From Bog-473 sp052140165 (GTDB lineage Bacteria > Actinomycetota > Acidimicrobiia > Acidimicrobiales > RAAP-2): a DNA stretch of 64,000 nt. Shown one piece after another: positions 8,745-16,423 of the stretch. The stretch lies in NCBI GenBank assembly GCA_052140165.1, contig JBKQUM010000036.1, positions 1 through 64,000 on the forward strand, read 5' to 3'. The translations under genes were made by a program, and so were the position numbers. The notes beneath the pieces are model-generated. The model saw only the letters and a program-made list of their open reading frames with translations. It ran no database searches and was not told where the DNA came from. The stretch's first letter is position 1. Each line of letters opens with the position of its first letter.

Positions 8745-9805
8745 CGCTGACCTCCCTCGACGGGCGCACTGCGTCGTTGTCGGTGGCCCTGGGTGCCCGG
8801 GGCAAGGTCCGCATCTCCCTCGACGAGCTCCTCGCCACCTGGGGTGAGACCGTCCCCGAGTTGCTGGGGCGGGCCGATCAGCTGAGCGAACTCGCCGGAG
8901 CCCTGGAGGCGCTGGCGAGCGCCGGCGACGTCGTGCTCCCCGCTCCGCGGTCGTGGGATCGCACGACCCGACCACCCTTGCCGCTCTTCGTCACAGTTCC
9001 CGCGGCGCGCACACGGAGGCGGGACACAGCATGGAAGCGGTTTCCGTGGCGCCACGACCTCGCCTTCGTGGCCTCGCTCCCCACGCTGACCCCGAACCAG
9101 TTCGAGATGCTCAAGCGCCTCAACGACTGGCTCGGGACCGGCGCTCGTCACGGCGAGGTGGTGTCCACGCGTCTTCGGTCCGCGGAGATCTTCGACCAGG
9201 AGAAGTACATCGACGAGCTCGTCAGGTCTCCAGCCCTGTTCGGACCCGGCAGGATCACCTACGAGCTGCTCGCCACCAGGCGACTTGCCCCTCCGATGTA
9301 CGTCGAGCGGGTCGGTGCCGGTGACGAGCTCTTGGTCGTGGAGAACGCCGACCCCTTCTGGGCCGTCGTCGAAGTGCTCCGGGTTCTCGACTCGCCGATC
9401 GGTCGGGTGGGGTGCGGGTGGGGCCGTTGTGCCGAGGCGTCCATCGGCGGCGCCGAGCGAGGCGGCCGGCCGAGCGTGATCTGGTACTGGGGTGACTTCG
9501 ACCCCGAGGGCATCGACATCGCCGAGGGGGTCGCCGCCACGGCCGAGCGTTTCGGGCTACCACCCGTGCGTCCCGCCGTCGCGCTGTGGCTCGAGATGGC
9601 CGGCCTGGAGGGCCAGGACCCCGGCCGGTACCGCTGGGACAAGGTCGACTCCGGTTGGCTCGGGACCGAGGCGTGGACGGCGTTGGCTCCGGTCCGCCTG
9701 GCCCGTGGCCGGGTGGCCCAAGAAAAGGTCGGCCTGCCCGCGTTGCGGCGGGTGCTCGGGGCCGATCGACCCGATGGCCCCGAGCATTCGGCACGTGCCG
9801 GGTAG
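8741..9805 (+). CDS. jetD: Wadjet nuclease subunit JetD (TOPRIM)
   Basis: The 354-residue protein is the nuclease of Wadjet, which cuts plasmid DNA once loop extrusion stalls. An N-terminal arm and winged-helix region (about 1-190, with TLTPNQFEMLKRLNDWL) precedes a C-terminal TOPRIM domain. The catalytic Glu is in VVENADPF near residue 201, and the acidic pair is in YWGDFDPEGIDIAE near residue 252, the family's DxD pattern. The start is GTG 8741 overlapping the jetC stop. All catalytic residues I can recognise are present, so the system looks intact. It ends 12 bases before the fifth gene of the cluster. Confidence 0.9.
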   Translation: MTLTSLDGRTASLSVALGARGKVRISLDELLATWGETVPELLGRADQLSELAGALEALASAGDVVLPAPRSWDRTTRPPLPLFVTVPAARTRRRDTAWKRFPWRHDLAFVASLPTLTPNQFEMLKRLNDWLGTGARHGEVVSTRLRSAEIFDQEKYIDELVRSPALFGPGRITYELLATRRLAPPMYVERVGAGDELLVVENADPFWAVVEVLRVLDSPIGRVGCGWGRCAEASIGGAERGGRPSVIWYWGDFDPEGIDIAEGVAATAERFGLPPVRPAVALWLEMAGLEGQDPGRYRWDKVDSGWLGTEAWTALAPVRLARGRVAQEKVGLPALRRVLGADRPDGPEHSARAG

Positions 9806-9817
9806 TCGCTCGTCGCC

Positions 9818-11722
9818 ATGAGCGAGATCCCCCCGCAGGGGGCCTACCTGGCGAAGACGTGCCCGCAGGCCGTCCAACTGGAGGTCCTGCACCCGTGTGA
9901 GCCGCTGCCCCGCTCCCCGTTCATGGCCATGCTCGGCCAGGAAGGCCGGGACTTCGAGACCCAGGTCGTCGACATGCTCGTCGCGGCCGTCCCCGGTGCC
10001 GTCGTCGTCGACCGCGACCTCTCCAGAAGTGGGCGGGAGGCATCGACGCTCGGCGCGTTGGAGCGCGGCGTCCCGCTGGTGATCGGAGGCAGGCTGCCCG
10101 TCGACGAGACGGCGCACCGCACCGGTGAGCCCGATCTCCTCGTTCGCTCCGACGCCATCGACCCGAGCACGACGGAGCGCGGATACCTGCCGGTGGAGGT
10201 GAAGCATCACGGGACCCTGCAGACCAAGAAGAACGAGGATGCGGACGGCGCCGTCACCTCGAGCCCCGAGGCGCTGTTCCTCGGACCGTCCGGCCCGGAC
10301 ACCGAGCTCGAGGCCCAGTGGCGCTGGCCCGATCTCATGCAGCTCGCCCACTATCAACGGATGCTCGAGGCGTGCGGGCACGCCTCCCGGCGGGGCCGCT
10401 GGGCCGGCGTCGTGGGACGCGAGGGACTGGTGGTGTGGCACGACCTCGACGCACCTCGGTGGGGCCTCACGGAGTACATCGATGATCGTCCGCGTCAGCC
10501 GTTGTCGACCATGGAGGCCTACGACCTCGAGTTCGGCCACCGTCTCGCGGTCGTGGACGCCGCCCTGGTGCACACGTCGGATCCGGCCGCGCCCCTCCAG
10601 GCCCAACCCATCGCCGTCGACGGCTGCCCGGAGTGTGGCTGGCGGGAGTGGTGCTTCGGACGGATGGAGGAGACCGGCGATCTCAGCCTGCTACCGGGGA
10701 TGGCGATGGTGAAACGGCGGAGATGCTATGACCGGGGCGTCACCACCATGGAGGAGATGGCCTCCCTGGACCCCACCACGGCCCGGCTCCTCGCGGCCGG
10801 GGTGGACCTCGACGGCTTCCTGGCGAAGGCGGGTGCCTGTGCGCCGTCGACACCCGTCGCGGACCTGCTGTCCCGCCGCCCGAAGCAAGTAGCGACGCTC
10901 GAGGCAGAAGGCATCCGGACCGCGGCCGACGCCGCCCACATCGATGAGCGCACCCGCACGTTCGGCGATGCGCGCCTCACCGATCTCCCCACGCACATCG
11001 ACAACGCACGGGCCCGGCTCGGGCCGCAGCCCGCCTACCGCCGGCGGGGCGCCGACCGCGTTACCGTCCCCCGAGCCGACATCGAGATCGATGTGGACAT
11101 GGAGAATGTGGCCGCGGGTTGCTACCTCTGGGGCACGCTGTTCAACGAGCGGGACGCGTCAGATGCGGTGGGTTCCGAGTACGTGCCCTTCGTCTCGTGG
11201 GACCCCGATACGGCGCGGGGGGAGATCGAGGCGTTCCTGGCCTTCTGGGAGTGGCTCACGGACCTACGGCGGGAAGCGGCGAAGAGACGCACGTCGCTGC
11301 TCGCCTACTGCTACAGCAAGGGCGCCGAGAACGGGCAGCTGCGTCGCCTCGCGGCACTCTGTGGACTGACGGACGACGTCGACGAGCTGCTGCACTCCGA
11401 CCAGTGGGTCGACCTGTACCCGATCGTGAAGCAACAGCTCGTGACCGGCCACGGGATGGGCCTCAAGACGGTGGCCCCGATCGCAGGATTCACCTGGCGG
11501 GGTCCCGAGGTGGGCGGCGACCTGGCCATGGTCCGCTACATCGAGGCGACGTCCGCTGCGGATGAGCCGGTCCGCGACGAGGCCCGGCGGTGGATCCTCG
11601 AATACAACGAGGACGATGTCCGGGCCACGGCGGCGTTACGTGAGTGGCTCGACCAGCGCGCCGGCCTGCTGCCCTCGATCGATGACGCTGTGCCTACCCG
11701 GTCCCGCTCATCCAACGGCTGA
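9818..11722 (+). CDS. Cas4/RecB-like nuclease fused to DnaQ/RNase H-like exonuclease
   Basis: This encodes 634 residues and resembles the TM0106-type RecB-like nuclease family. The N-terminal half has a PD-(D/E)xK nuclease core: an Asp in GEPDLLVR near residue 105 and EVKHH near 127-131. A Cys near residue 15 (KTCPQAVQ) and a C-x2-C-x5-C set near 270-278 (CPECGWREWC) form the four-cysteine pattern of Cas4/AddB 4Fe-4S nucleases. A helical HhH-like linker follows. The C-terminal third (about 420-625) is RNase_H_2/DnaQ-like: EIDVDMEN supplies the first acidic pair and EYNEDDVRAT the last motif. The gene is 12 bases after jetD on the same strand and is probably cotranscribed. Ribosome binding is weak, suggesting coupling. 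It may process DNA cut by JetD, or it may be an unrelated neighbour. Confidence 0.85.
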   Translation: MSEIPPQGAYLAKTCPQAVQLEVLHPCEPLPRSPFMAMLGQEGRDFETQVVDMLVAAVPGAVVVDRDLSRSGREASTLGALERGVPLVIGGRLPVDETAHRTGEPDLLVRSDAIDPSTTERGYLPVEVKHHGTLQTKKNEDADGAVTSSPEALFLGPSGPDTELEAQWRWPDLMQLAHYQRMLEACGHASRRGRWAGVVGREGLVVWHDLDAPRWGLTEYIDDRPRQPLSTMEAYDLEFGHRLAVVDAALVHTSDPAAPLQAQPIAVDGCPECGWREWCFGRMEETGDLSLLPGMAMVKRRRCYDRGVTTMEEMASLDPTTARLLAAGVDLDGFLAKAGACAPSTPVADLLSRRPKQVATLEAEGIRTAADAAHIDERTRTFGDARLTDLPTHIDNARARLGPQPAYRRRGADRVTVPRADIEIDVDMENVAAGCYLWGTLFNERDASDAVGSEYVPFVSWDPDTARGEIEAFLAFWEWLTDLRREAAKRRTSLLAYCYSKGAENGQLRRLAALCGLTDDVDELLHSDQWVDLYPIVKQQLVTGHGMGLKTVAPIAGFTWRGPEVGGDLAMVRYIEATSAADEPVRDEARRWILEYNEDDVRATAALREWLDQRAGLLPSIDDAVPTRSRSSNG

Positions 11723-11745
11723 CGCCGCTCTTCGTCGAGGCCGGT

Positions 11746-12738
11746 TCAGTAGGCGGTGGCGTGCTCGAAGTAGCGCCGCGGCGTCTCCACGAGCATGGTG
11801 TCGATTTGCGCCTCGGTCACACCCTGCTTGCGCATGTGGGGCAGGACGTCGTCGTGAATGTGGAGGTAGCTCCACTGGGTCATCATCGCCCGCACGTCGG
11901 GGTCGATCCAGTCGATGTAGCAGGCAGCGTCGTGCGCCAGCACCATGCGGTCGGCGTAGCCGCGGCGGCACATCTCGACCACGGTGTCGGCCCGCGCCTC
12001 GAAGGTCGTCTCCACGTTGAGCCCGAAACGGTCCATGCCGAGGATGAAGCCCTCGTCGGCCAGGAAGCTCAGATGGTCGACGTCCGTGCTGTCGCCCGCA
12101 TGGCCGAGAACCACGCGGGTCGGGTCCACGCCCTCCTCGTCGCACAGCAGCGCCTTCACGTCCAGGCCCGACTGCGAGCCCGGGTGCGTGTGCACCGTGA
12201 TGGGAGCGCCGGTGTGGCGGTGCGCCCGGGCCACGGCCCGCATGACCCGGGCGACCCCGTCGGTCATGCCCTGGTGGTCGATGGCGCACTTGAGGAAGGC
12301 GGCCTTCACCCCGGTGCCCGCGATGCCCTCCGTGATGTCCTCAATGAACATGTCCACCATCGGGTCGGGCACCTCCGCTCCCAACGCCGCCGACAGGGCC
12401 GGGCCCCGGTAGGAGAAGAAGAACGGCACCTGGTCGTAGGTGTAGCAACCGGTGGCGGGAATGATGTGCAGTTCCGGCACCTGCTCGGCGACGCGCTGGA
12501 TGCGGGGGATGTAGCGGCCCAGGCCCACGACGGTGGGGTCGGCGATGCTGCGGATCCCCTGGGCCGCGAGGGCCTTGAGCTTGCCGACGGCGTCGGCCAC
12601 GCGGTCGTCCTCACCACCCCACTCGGCCGGGTAGTTCTGCTGCACGTCGGGGTCGAGGACGAAGACGTGCTCGTGCATGTAGGTCGGCCCGAGGTCGGCG
12701 GTGTCGATCGGACCCCGGACGGTCTCAACAATTGCCAT
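11746..12738 (-). CDS. Phosphotriesterase-family metal-dependent hydrolase
   Basis: This encodes 330 residues of the amidohydrolase superfamily, phosphotriesterase-like branch, where characterised members are lactonases or organophosphate hydrolases with two metals. Visible ligands are HEH at 22-24, a candidate carboxylated Lys in the KAAFLKCAIDHQG segment near 150, His in VHTHPG, His in LGHAGD and an HD in LAHDAACY. ATG 12738 was chosen because AGGAG lies 8 bases upstream; the GTG at 12747 overlaps that site. It ends 23 bases from the convergent nuclease gene, marking the right limit of the island. Substrate cannot be told; a lactonase is the commonest role for the family. Confidence 0.88.
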   Translation of the reverse strand: MAIVETVRGPIDTADLGPTYMHEHVFVLDPDVQQNYPAEWGGEDDRVADAVGKLKALAAQGIRSIADPTVVGLGRYIPRIQRVAEQVPELHIIPATGCYTYDQVPFFFSYRGPALSAALGAEVPDPMVDMFIEDITEGIAGTGVKAAFLKCAIDHQGMTDGVARVMRAVARAHRHTGAPITVHTHPGSQSGLDVKALLCDEEGVDPTRVVLGHAGDSTDVDHLSFLADEGFILGMDRFGLNVETTFEARADTVVEMCRRGYADRMVLAHDAACYIDWIDPDVRAMMTQWSYLHIHDDVLPHMRKQGVTEAQIDTMLVETPRRYFEHATAY

Positions 12739-12892
12739 CTTCCCCACTCCTTCCGGTCTGCGACGGCAACCCTATGTGTCTCGGTGGTTCCGCGCCCGCG
12801 TGAGCCGGCCCGCGCGGCTGCTTCGAGTCCAGAGGATGGCGGCCCGAAGCACCGAGGTTCTGGCACTGTCGTCGGCTCCCTTGGGAGCGGTG

Positions 12893-13357
12893 TCAGTCGA
12901 GGGCCAGGAGCGCGCCCGAAATGCTGAACCCGCCGCGATCCTCCAGGCGGTCTATGAGGTCCTCGTGCGAAACGGGATCCCAGGGCGCGACGCTGCATCC
13001 CCTCCAGGGTTCGTCGGCGTCGGCGATGCAGAAGCACCCCAGCGTCCCACGACCCGTCGGAACGCTCAGCGTGCCGTACCGTTCGCTGACCAGGACCGAC
13101 GTGCCGGGCTCCGCGATGTCGAGCAGTGCCTCCACTTCGTGGTTCCGGTACCGGGCACTACGGTCGGAGAAACGCACCGTGATGACTTGTTCGTGCACGC
13201 CTTCGAGCACGGCCCACTCACGGGGATGCTCCCAGGCCAGCCTGGCCTGGATGTAGTGGACCATGTGCCCGGGGATGTAGAGGTCGCACTCGGGTCGTGG
13301 CCGCCTGAGCCCTCCGACCTCGCTGCCACCTCGATCACCGCTTCCACGCGCCGTCAT
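12893..13357 (-). CDS. Hypothetical protein, second gene of a small pair
   Basis: This encodes 154 residues of unknown function. The core from about residue 25 to 130 reads as a compact beta-rich domain (VITVRFSDRSARYR, TSVLVSERYGTLSVP) with an HMVHYIQARLAW helix before it. Three cysteines are present but in no metal-binding pattern. There is no signal peptide or membrane segment. The ATG at 13357 overlaps the stop of the upstream 50-codon gene (ATGA), so the two form a translationally coupled pair. The arrangement of a very small acidic/helical protein with a mid-sized partner resembles a toxin-antitoxin or accessory pair, but no family match supports that. Confidence 0.6.
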   Translation of the reverse strand: MTARGSGDRGGSEVGGLRRPRPECDLYIPGHMVHYIQARLAWEHPREWAVLEGVHEQVITVRFSDRSARYRNHEVEALLDIAEPGTSVLVSERYGTLSVPTGRGTLGCFCIADADEPWRGCSVAPWDPVSHEDLIDRLEDRGGFSISGALLALD

Positions 13358-13506
13358 GCGGACTCACTCGGAAAGAGCGAGAGCTGGTCGAACCCCTGCG
13401 ATCTGCTCGCCTCGGCTTCCTTCTCCCGGTAGGCGCTCTGCTCGGCCAGCACGTCCTCGGCCAGGGCGAGCCACGCGTCGAGCGACGCGAGTGTCTTCGA
13501 CACCAT
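13354..13506 (-). CDS. Small 50-residue protein coupled to the 154-residue gene
   Basis: This short gene encodes 50 residues beginning MVSKTLASLDAWLALAED and ending QLSLFPSESA. Support comes from a strong ribosome binding site (GAGGAG, 6 bases before the ATG at 13506), from an ATGA overlap with the next gene, and from an amphipathic helix (DAWLALAEDVLAEQSAYREKEAEA) with a proline-containing tail. Divergent frames across this stretch give only arginine-rich nonsense. The role is unknown. Its helix could be a dimerisation or partner-binding segment for the 154-residue protein. Confidence 0.6.
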   Translation of the reverse strand: MVSKTLASLDAWLALAEDVLAEQSAYREKEAEASRSQGFDQLSLFPSESA

Positions 13507-13607
13507 GTTGGTCTCCTCATCGAACCTGGCGTTGCCACCGTGCCTCGCGGCCGGTTGGTGAGCGTCATCGACCCAGGTGTCTCAGCTCGTCTGGATAAGT
13601 GATGTGC

Positions 13608-13613
13608 ATTATA
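13608..13613 (-). promoter_or_regulatory. Candidate -10 box for the small gene pair
   Basis: On the minus strand this reads TATAAT, a perfect -10 hexamer, about 100 bases upstream of the 50-residue gene in an otherwise GC-rich region. The matching -35 position (about 13631-13636) reads GACTCC, a poor match, so this would be an extended or activator-dependent promoter. Confidence 0.35.
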
Positions 13614-13720
13614 GACGCGTGACCAGGATGGGAGTCCGTGGGATCCGTACCCCGCAGTAGCGTGTGCTCGACCGCTCGATTTCCCGGTCAGGGGATTGAC
13701 CACAGCGCCGTAGGAGGCTC

Positions 13721-15067
13721 ATGACGTACACCGCGTGCGCTTCGGACAGTGCGGAACCGTGGCAGCACGCGCTTCGGACAGGCTCAGCGCAACCGGAAAC
13801 GGCAGCATCTCACGCACCATCTCTCGTCGATCGGATCACGGGGCCATACCGGACGATCACGAGATTCCTGGAGCGGCGCGCCCTCGTGCGCGCCGCCCGC
13901 GCGGTGCCACGGACCCTGCAATTTCTGCGCACACCCATCAACACCGGCACGGTGGTCGGCACCGTGCGCGCCCACCGCCATTCTCTCGGGTTGGCGATCG
14001 GTGTGGCCGCGGACGAGGCCTTCCTGGCGATGGCCTTGGCGCCGAGCAGGTTTCCCCGACGCGCGGACTATGCGCGTGTGAGCACCGAGCTGGCCGACGC
14101 GAAGCAGATGTTCTCGTCTCGCGGCTGGATCACCCGTCCATCCTCCTACCATCGCACGCCTCCGCCCCTGGCGAATGAGGACGTGCGGACGAGTCGCGGG
14201 TGGGCGATGGGCCTCGGCTACGAACGGATCACCTACGAGAGCGGGTTCTCGCCCCGCACCGGCGAGCCAGGGTCCGAGCGGTGGATGGGGTACGAGCCGA
14301 ACCGCGAGGCAGTAGCGGCCATCGTGCGCCGACCCGACGACGCCGGTGGGCCTCGCCCTTGGCTCGTGTGTGTCCATGGCTTCGCCATGGGTTACCCGTT
14401 CCTGGACTTCACGGGACTGCACACCACCAAGCTCCACCGTAGGCTCGGGGTCAACGTCGCACTGCCGGTGCTCCCGCTGCACGGACCCCGCAAGGTGACC
14501 AGGGTGAGCGGCGAACCGTTTCTCTCGTTCGACCTCATGAACACCGTGCACGGCTTCTCGCAGGCGGTCTGGGACATCCGACGCCTGTTGTCGTGGATCC
14601 GAGCTCAAGGAGCGACGTCGATTGGCCTGTATGGCGTCTCGCTGGGCGCCTATGTGGTGGCGCTCCTCGCGGGCATCGAGGACGGGCTCGACGCGGTTGT
14701 GGCCGGTATCCCGATGGTGGACCTCCCGGCCCTGTTCCATGAGCAGAGCCCCGCACACATCCGAGCTCGATCGATTGAGCACCACATCATCGGCGGTCCG
14801 GTGGAGGAGGTTTTCGCGGCGGTGTCGCCCCTGAGCTTCGCACCGAAGGTGCCACAGGATCGCCGCTTCATCTTCGCCGGCCACGGCGATCGTCTCGCGC
14901 TTCCCGCACATGCGCATCGACTGTGGGAGCACTGGGAACGCCCACAGATCAGCTGGTACTGGGGGTCCCACGTGGGCTACGTCTGGTCCCGCCAGGTTGC
15001 CACCTTCCTCGAGGACTCCCTCTCGGCATCCGGCTTTGGATGCCTGCCACCGCACGGGGGAAATTGA
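13721..15067 (+). CDS. Alpha/beta hydrolase family protein
   Basis: This encodes 448 residues, starting at ATG 13721 behind a strong TAGGAGG site. The C-terminal 250 residues form an alpha/beta hydrolase: an oxyanion-type VHGFAMG strand-turn near 220, the nucleophile elbow GVSLG with Ser307, an Asp in FAGHGDRLALP and a His near 425 (WGSHVGYV). The N-terminal 170 residues are helical and lack a known domain, a layout I recall for some mycobacterial hydrolases. There is no signal peptide. Substrate is unknown; an ester or lipid is likely from the family and from the acyltransferase gene that follows. Confidence 0.82.
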   Translation: MTYTACASDSAEPWQHALRTGSAQPETAASHAPSLVDRITGPYRTITRFLERRALVRAARAVPRTLQFLRTPINTGTVVGTVRAHRHSLGLAIGVAADEAFLAMALAPSRFPRRADYARVSTELADAKQMFSSRGWITRPSSYHRTPPPLANEDVRTSRGWAMGLGYERITYESGFSPRTGEPGSERWMGYEPNREAVAAIVRRPDDAGGPRPWLVCVHGFAMGYPFLDFTGLHTTKLHRRLGVNVALPVLPLHGPRKVTRVSGEPFLSFDLMNTVHGFSQAVWDIRRLLSWIRAQGATSIGLYGVSLGAYVVALLAGIEDGLDAVVAGIPMVDLPALFHEQSPAHIRARSIEHHIIGGPVEEVFAAVSPLSFAPKVPQDRRFIFAGHGDRLALPAHAHRLWEHWERPQISWYWGSHVGYVWSRQVATFLEDSLSASGFGCLPPHGGN

Positions 15068-15244
15068 GCAGGGCAGCCTCACCGACACGGCGACGGCCTC
15101 CTGGGAGGGCGACCCGCCGCGCCTCGCCTCCCCCGATCGTGCTGCCATTTCGCCGTGTCGGCGGGTCATTCGGAACGTTGGGCCAAACGACCCTTCCCTC
15201 AGAGTCCGGATACGGAGAGGGTTGAGGGTGGAACGGGAGTAAGA

Positions 15245-16198
15245 ATGGCCGTTACGTCGGAGCATGTCACCGAGTCCGCAGGGGGGCGGGAAGCGAGCGG
15301 GGCTTTTGCGCCCTTGATGCGCGGGCTGTCGGCACGGGTGGATCACGTGCGCGACCAGCCCCTCTTCCAGCGGGATCCGGAGTTCCTTCGGCGCCAACTC
15401 CCGGCGGTGACCCGCTACGTGAACTACTTCTCACCCGAGGTCCGGGGGCAGGAGTACCTCCCCCCCAGCGGTCCGGCGCTCGTGGTCGGAAACCATTCCG
15501 GCCTCTTCTACATGCCCGACGCCTGGGTGGTCGGGCTCGAGATCATCCGGCGGCGCGGCCTGGACCAGCCCGCGTACGCGATGGGCTACGACCTTCTGTT
15601 CGGCATCCCGGGCGTCGGTCCGTTCCTGCGCCGCATCGGAGCGATCCCCGCCGGCGGGGAGGCCGCCGAGCAGGCCCTGGCGGAAGGTGGCCTCGTTGTC
15701 GTGTACCCGGGAGGCGACCGGGAGGCGTGTCGGCCCTGGACCCAGCGCAACAAGGTCGACCTGGGTGGCCATCAGGGGTTCGTTCGCCTGGCACTCCGTG
15801 CCGGCGTGCCGGTGGTGCCGGTGGTGGCACACGGGTCACAGGACGCGGTCGTCGTCGTCTCGAGCGGCGAGCGCCTGGCGAAAACCCTCGGCTTGCAGCG
15901 CATCCGGATCAAGGTGTTCCCCATCCTGCTCGCCCCTTACGGCCTGACCACTATCCTCACACCGCCGCTTCCGATGCCCTCGGCGATCAACGTCGAGTTC
16001 CTGCCACCACTCGACTGGACCAGCTACGGCCCCGACGCTGCGGACGATGAGGCAACCGTGGCCGCGTGCTACGCGGAGATCACCGGCTCCATGCAGACGG
16101 CACTGGACCGCGTGCATGCACAGAACCGACATCCCGTGATCCGGGGCTGGTGCAACCTCCTGCGGCCCGGCCGGACGCGCCTGCAGGTCCCGGGATGA
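15245..16198 (+). CDS. Lysophospholipid/glycerol acyltransferase family protein
   Basis: This encodes 317 residues of the PlsC-like (LPLAT) acyltransferase fold, which moves acyl groups to lysolipids or alcohols at the membrane. The family's NH(x)nD block is altered to NHSGLFYMPD near residue 80, so the usual His-x4-Asp spacing is expanded. The later glycine block appears as VVVYPGGDRE near 150. A hydrophobic stretch near residues 180-195 (RAGVPVVPVVAHGS) matches the family. ATG 15245 was preferred over the upstream in-frame start because GGGAG sits about 6 bases before it. It follows the hydrolase gene by 177 bases and may be a separate unit. Confidence 0.85.
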   Translation: MAVTSEHVTESAGGREASGAFAPLMRGLSARVDHVRDQPLFQRDPEFLRRQLPAVTRYVNYFSPEVRGQEYLPPSGPALVVGNHSGLFYMPDAWVVGLEIIRRRGLDQPAYAMGYDLLFGIPGVGPFLRRIGAIPAGGEAAEQALAEGGLVVVYPGGDREACRPWTQRNKVDLGGHQGFVRLALRAGVPVVPVVAHGSQDAVVVVSSGERLAKTLGLQRIRIKVFPILLAPYGLTTILTPPLPMPSAINVEFLPPLDWTSYGPDAADDEATVAACYAEITGSMQTALDRVHAQNRHPVIRGWCNLLRPGRTRLQVPG

Positions 16199-16423
16199 CG
16201 CGCAGGCTCAGCCGTCGTACTTCGGGTTCTCGCTTCGCGACACCAGCCGGACAGGTGGACACCGTGTAGCTCAGTTCGAAACACACGATGAGCATGGAGC
16301 GCCCATCGTCGCGAGCGGGGTGTGCTGCCTCCTGCGCGGGATCCGGATGAGTTCTGACGGACCCGGGAAGCCGTCCTGCCAGCGGCGCTTGGCGCACTGC
16401 CGGCGCTCTGCAATGGTGGCCGG

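Noticed and set aside
13335..13703. 122-codon minus-strand frame over the small gene pair
   Set aside because: Arg/Ser/Pro-rich, no ribosome binding site; the 50-codon frame in another register has a strong site and overlap.
16255..16300. tRNA-like D-arm and T-loop words near 16266-16285
   Set aside because: The two words are adjacent, with no room for anticodon or stems; chance.
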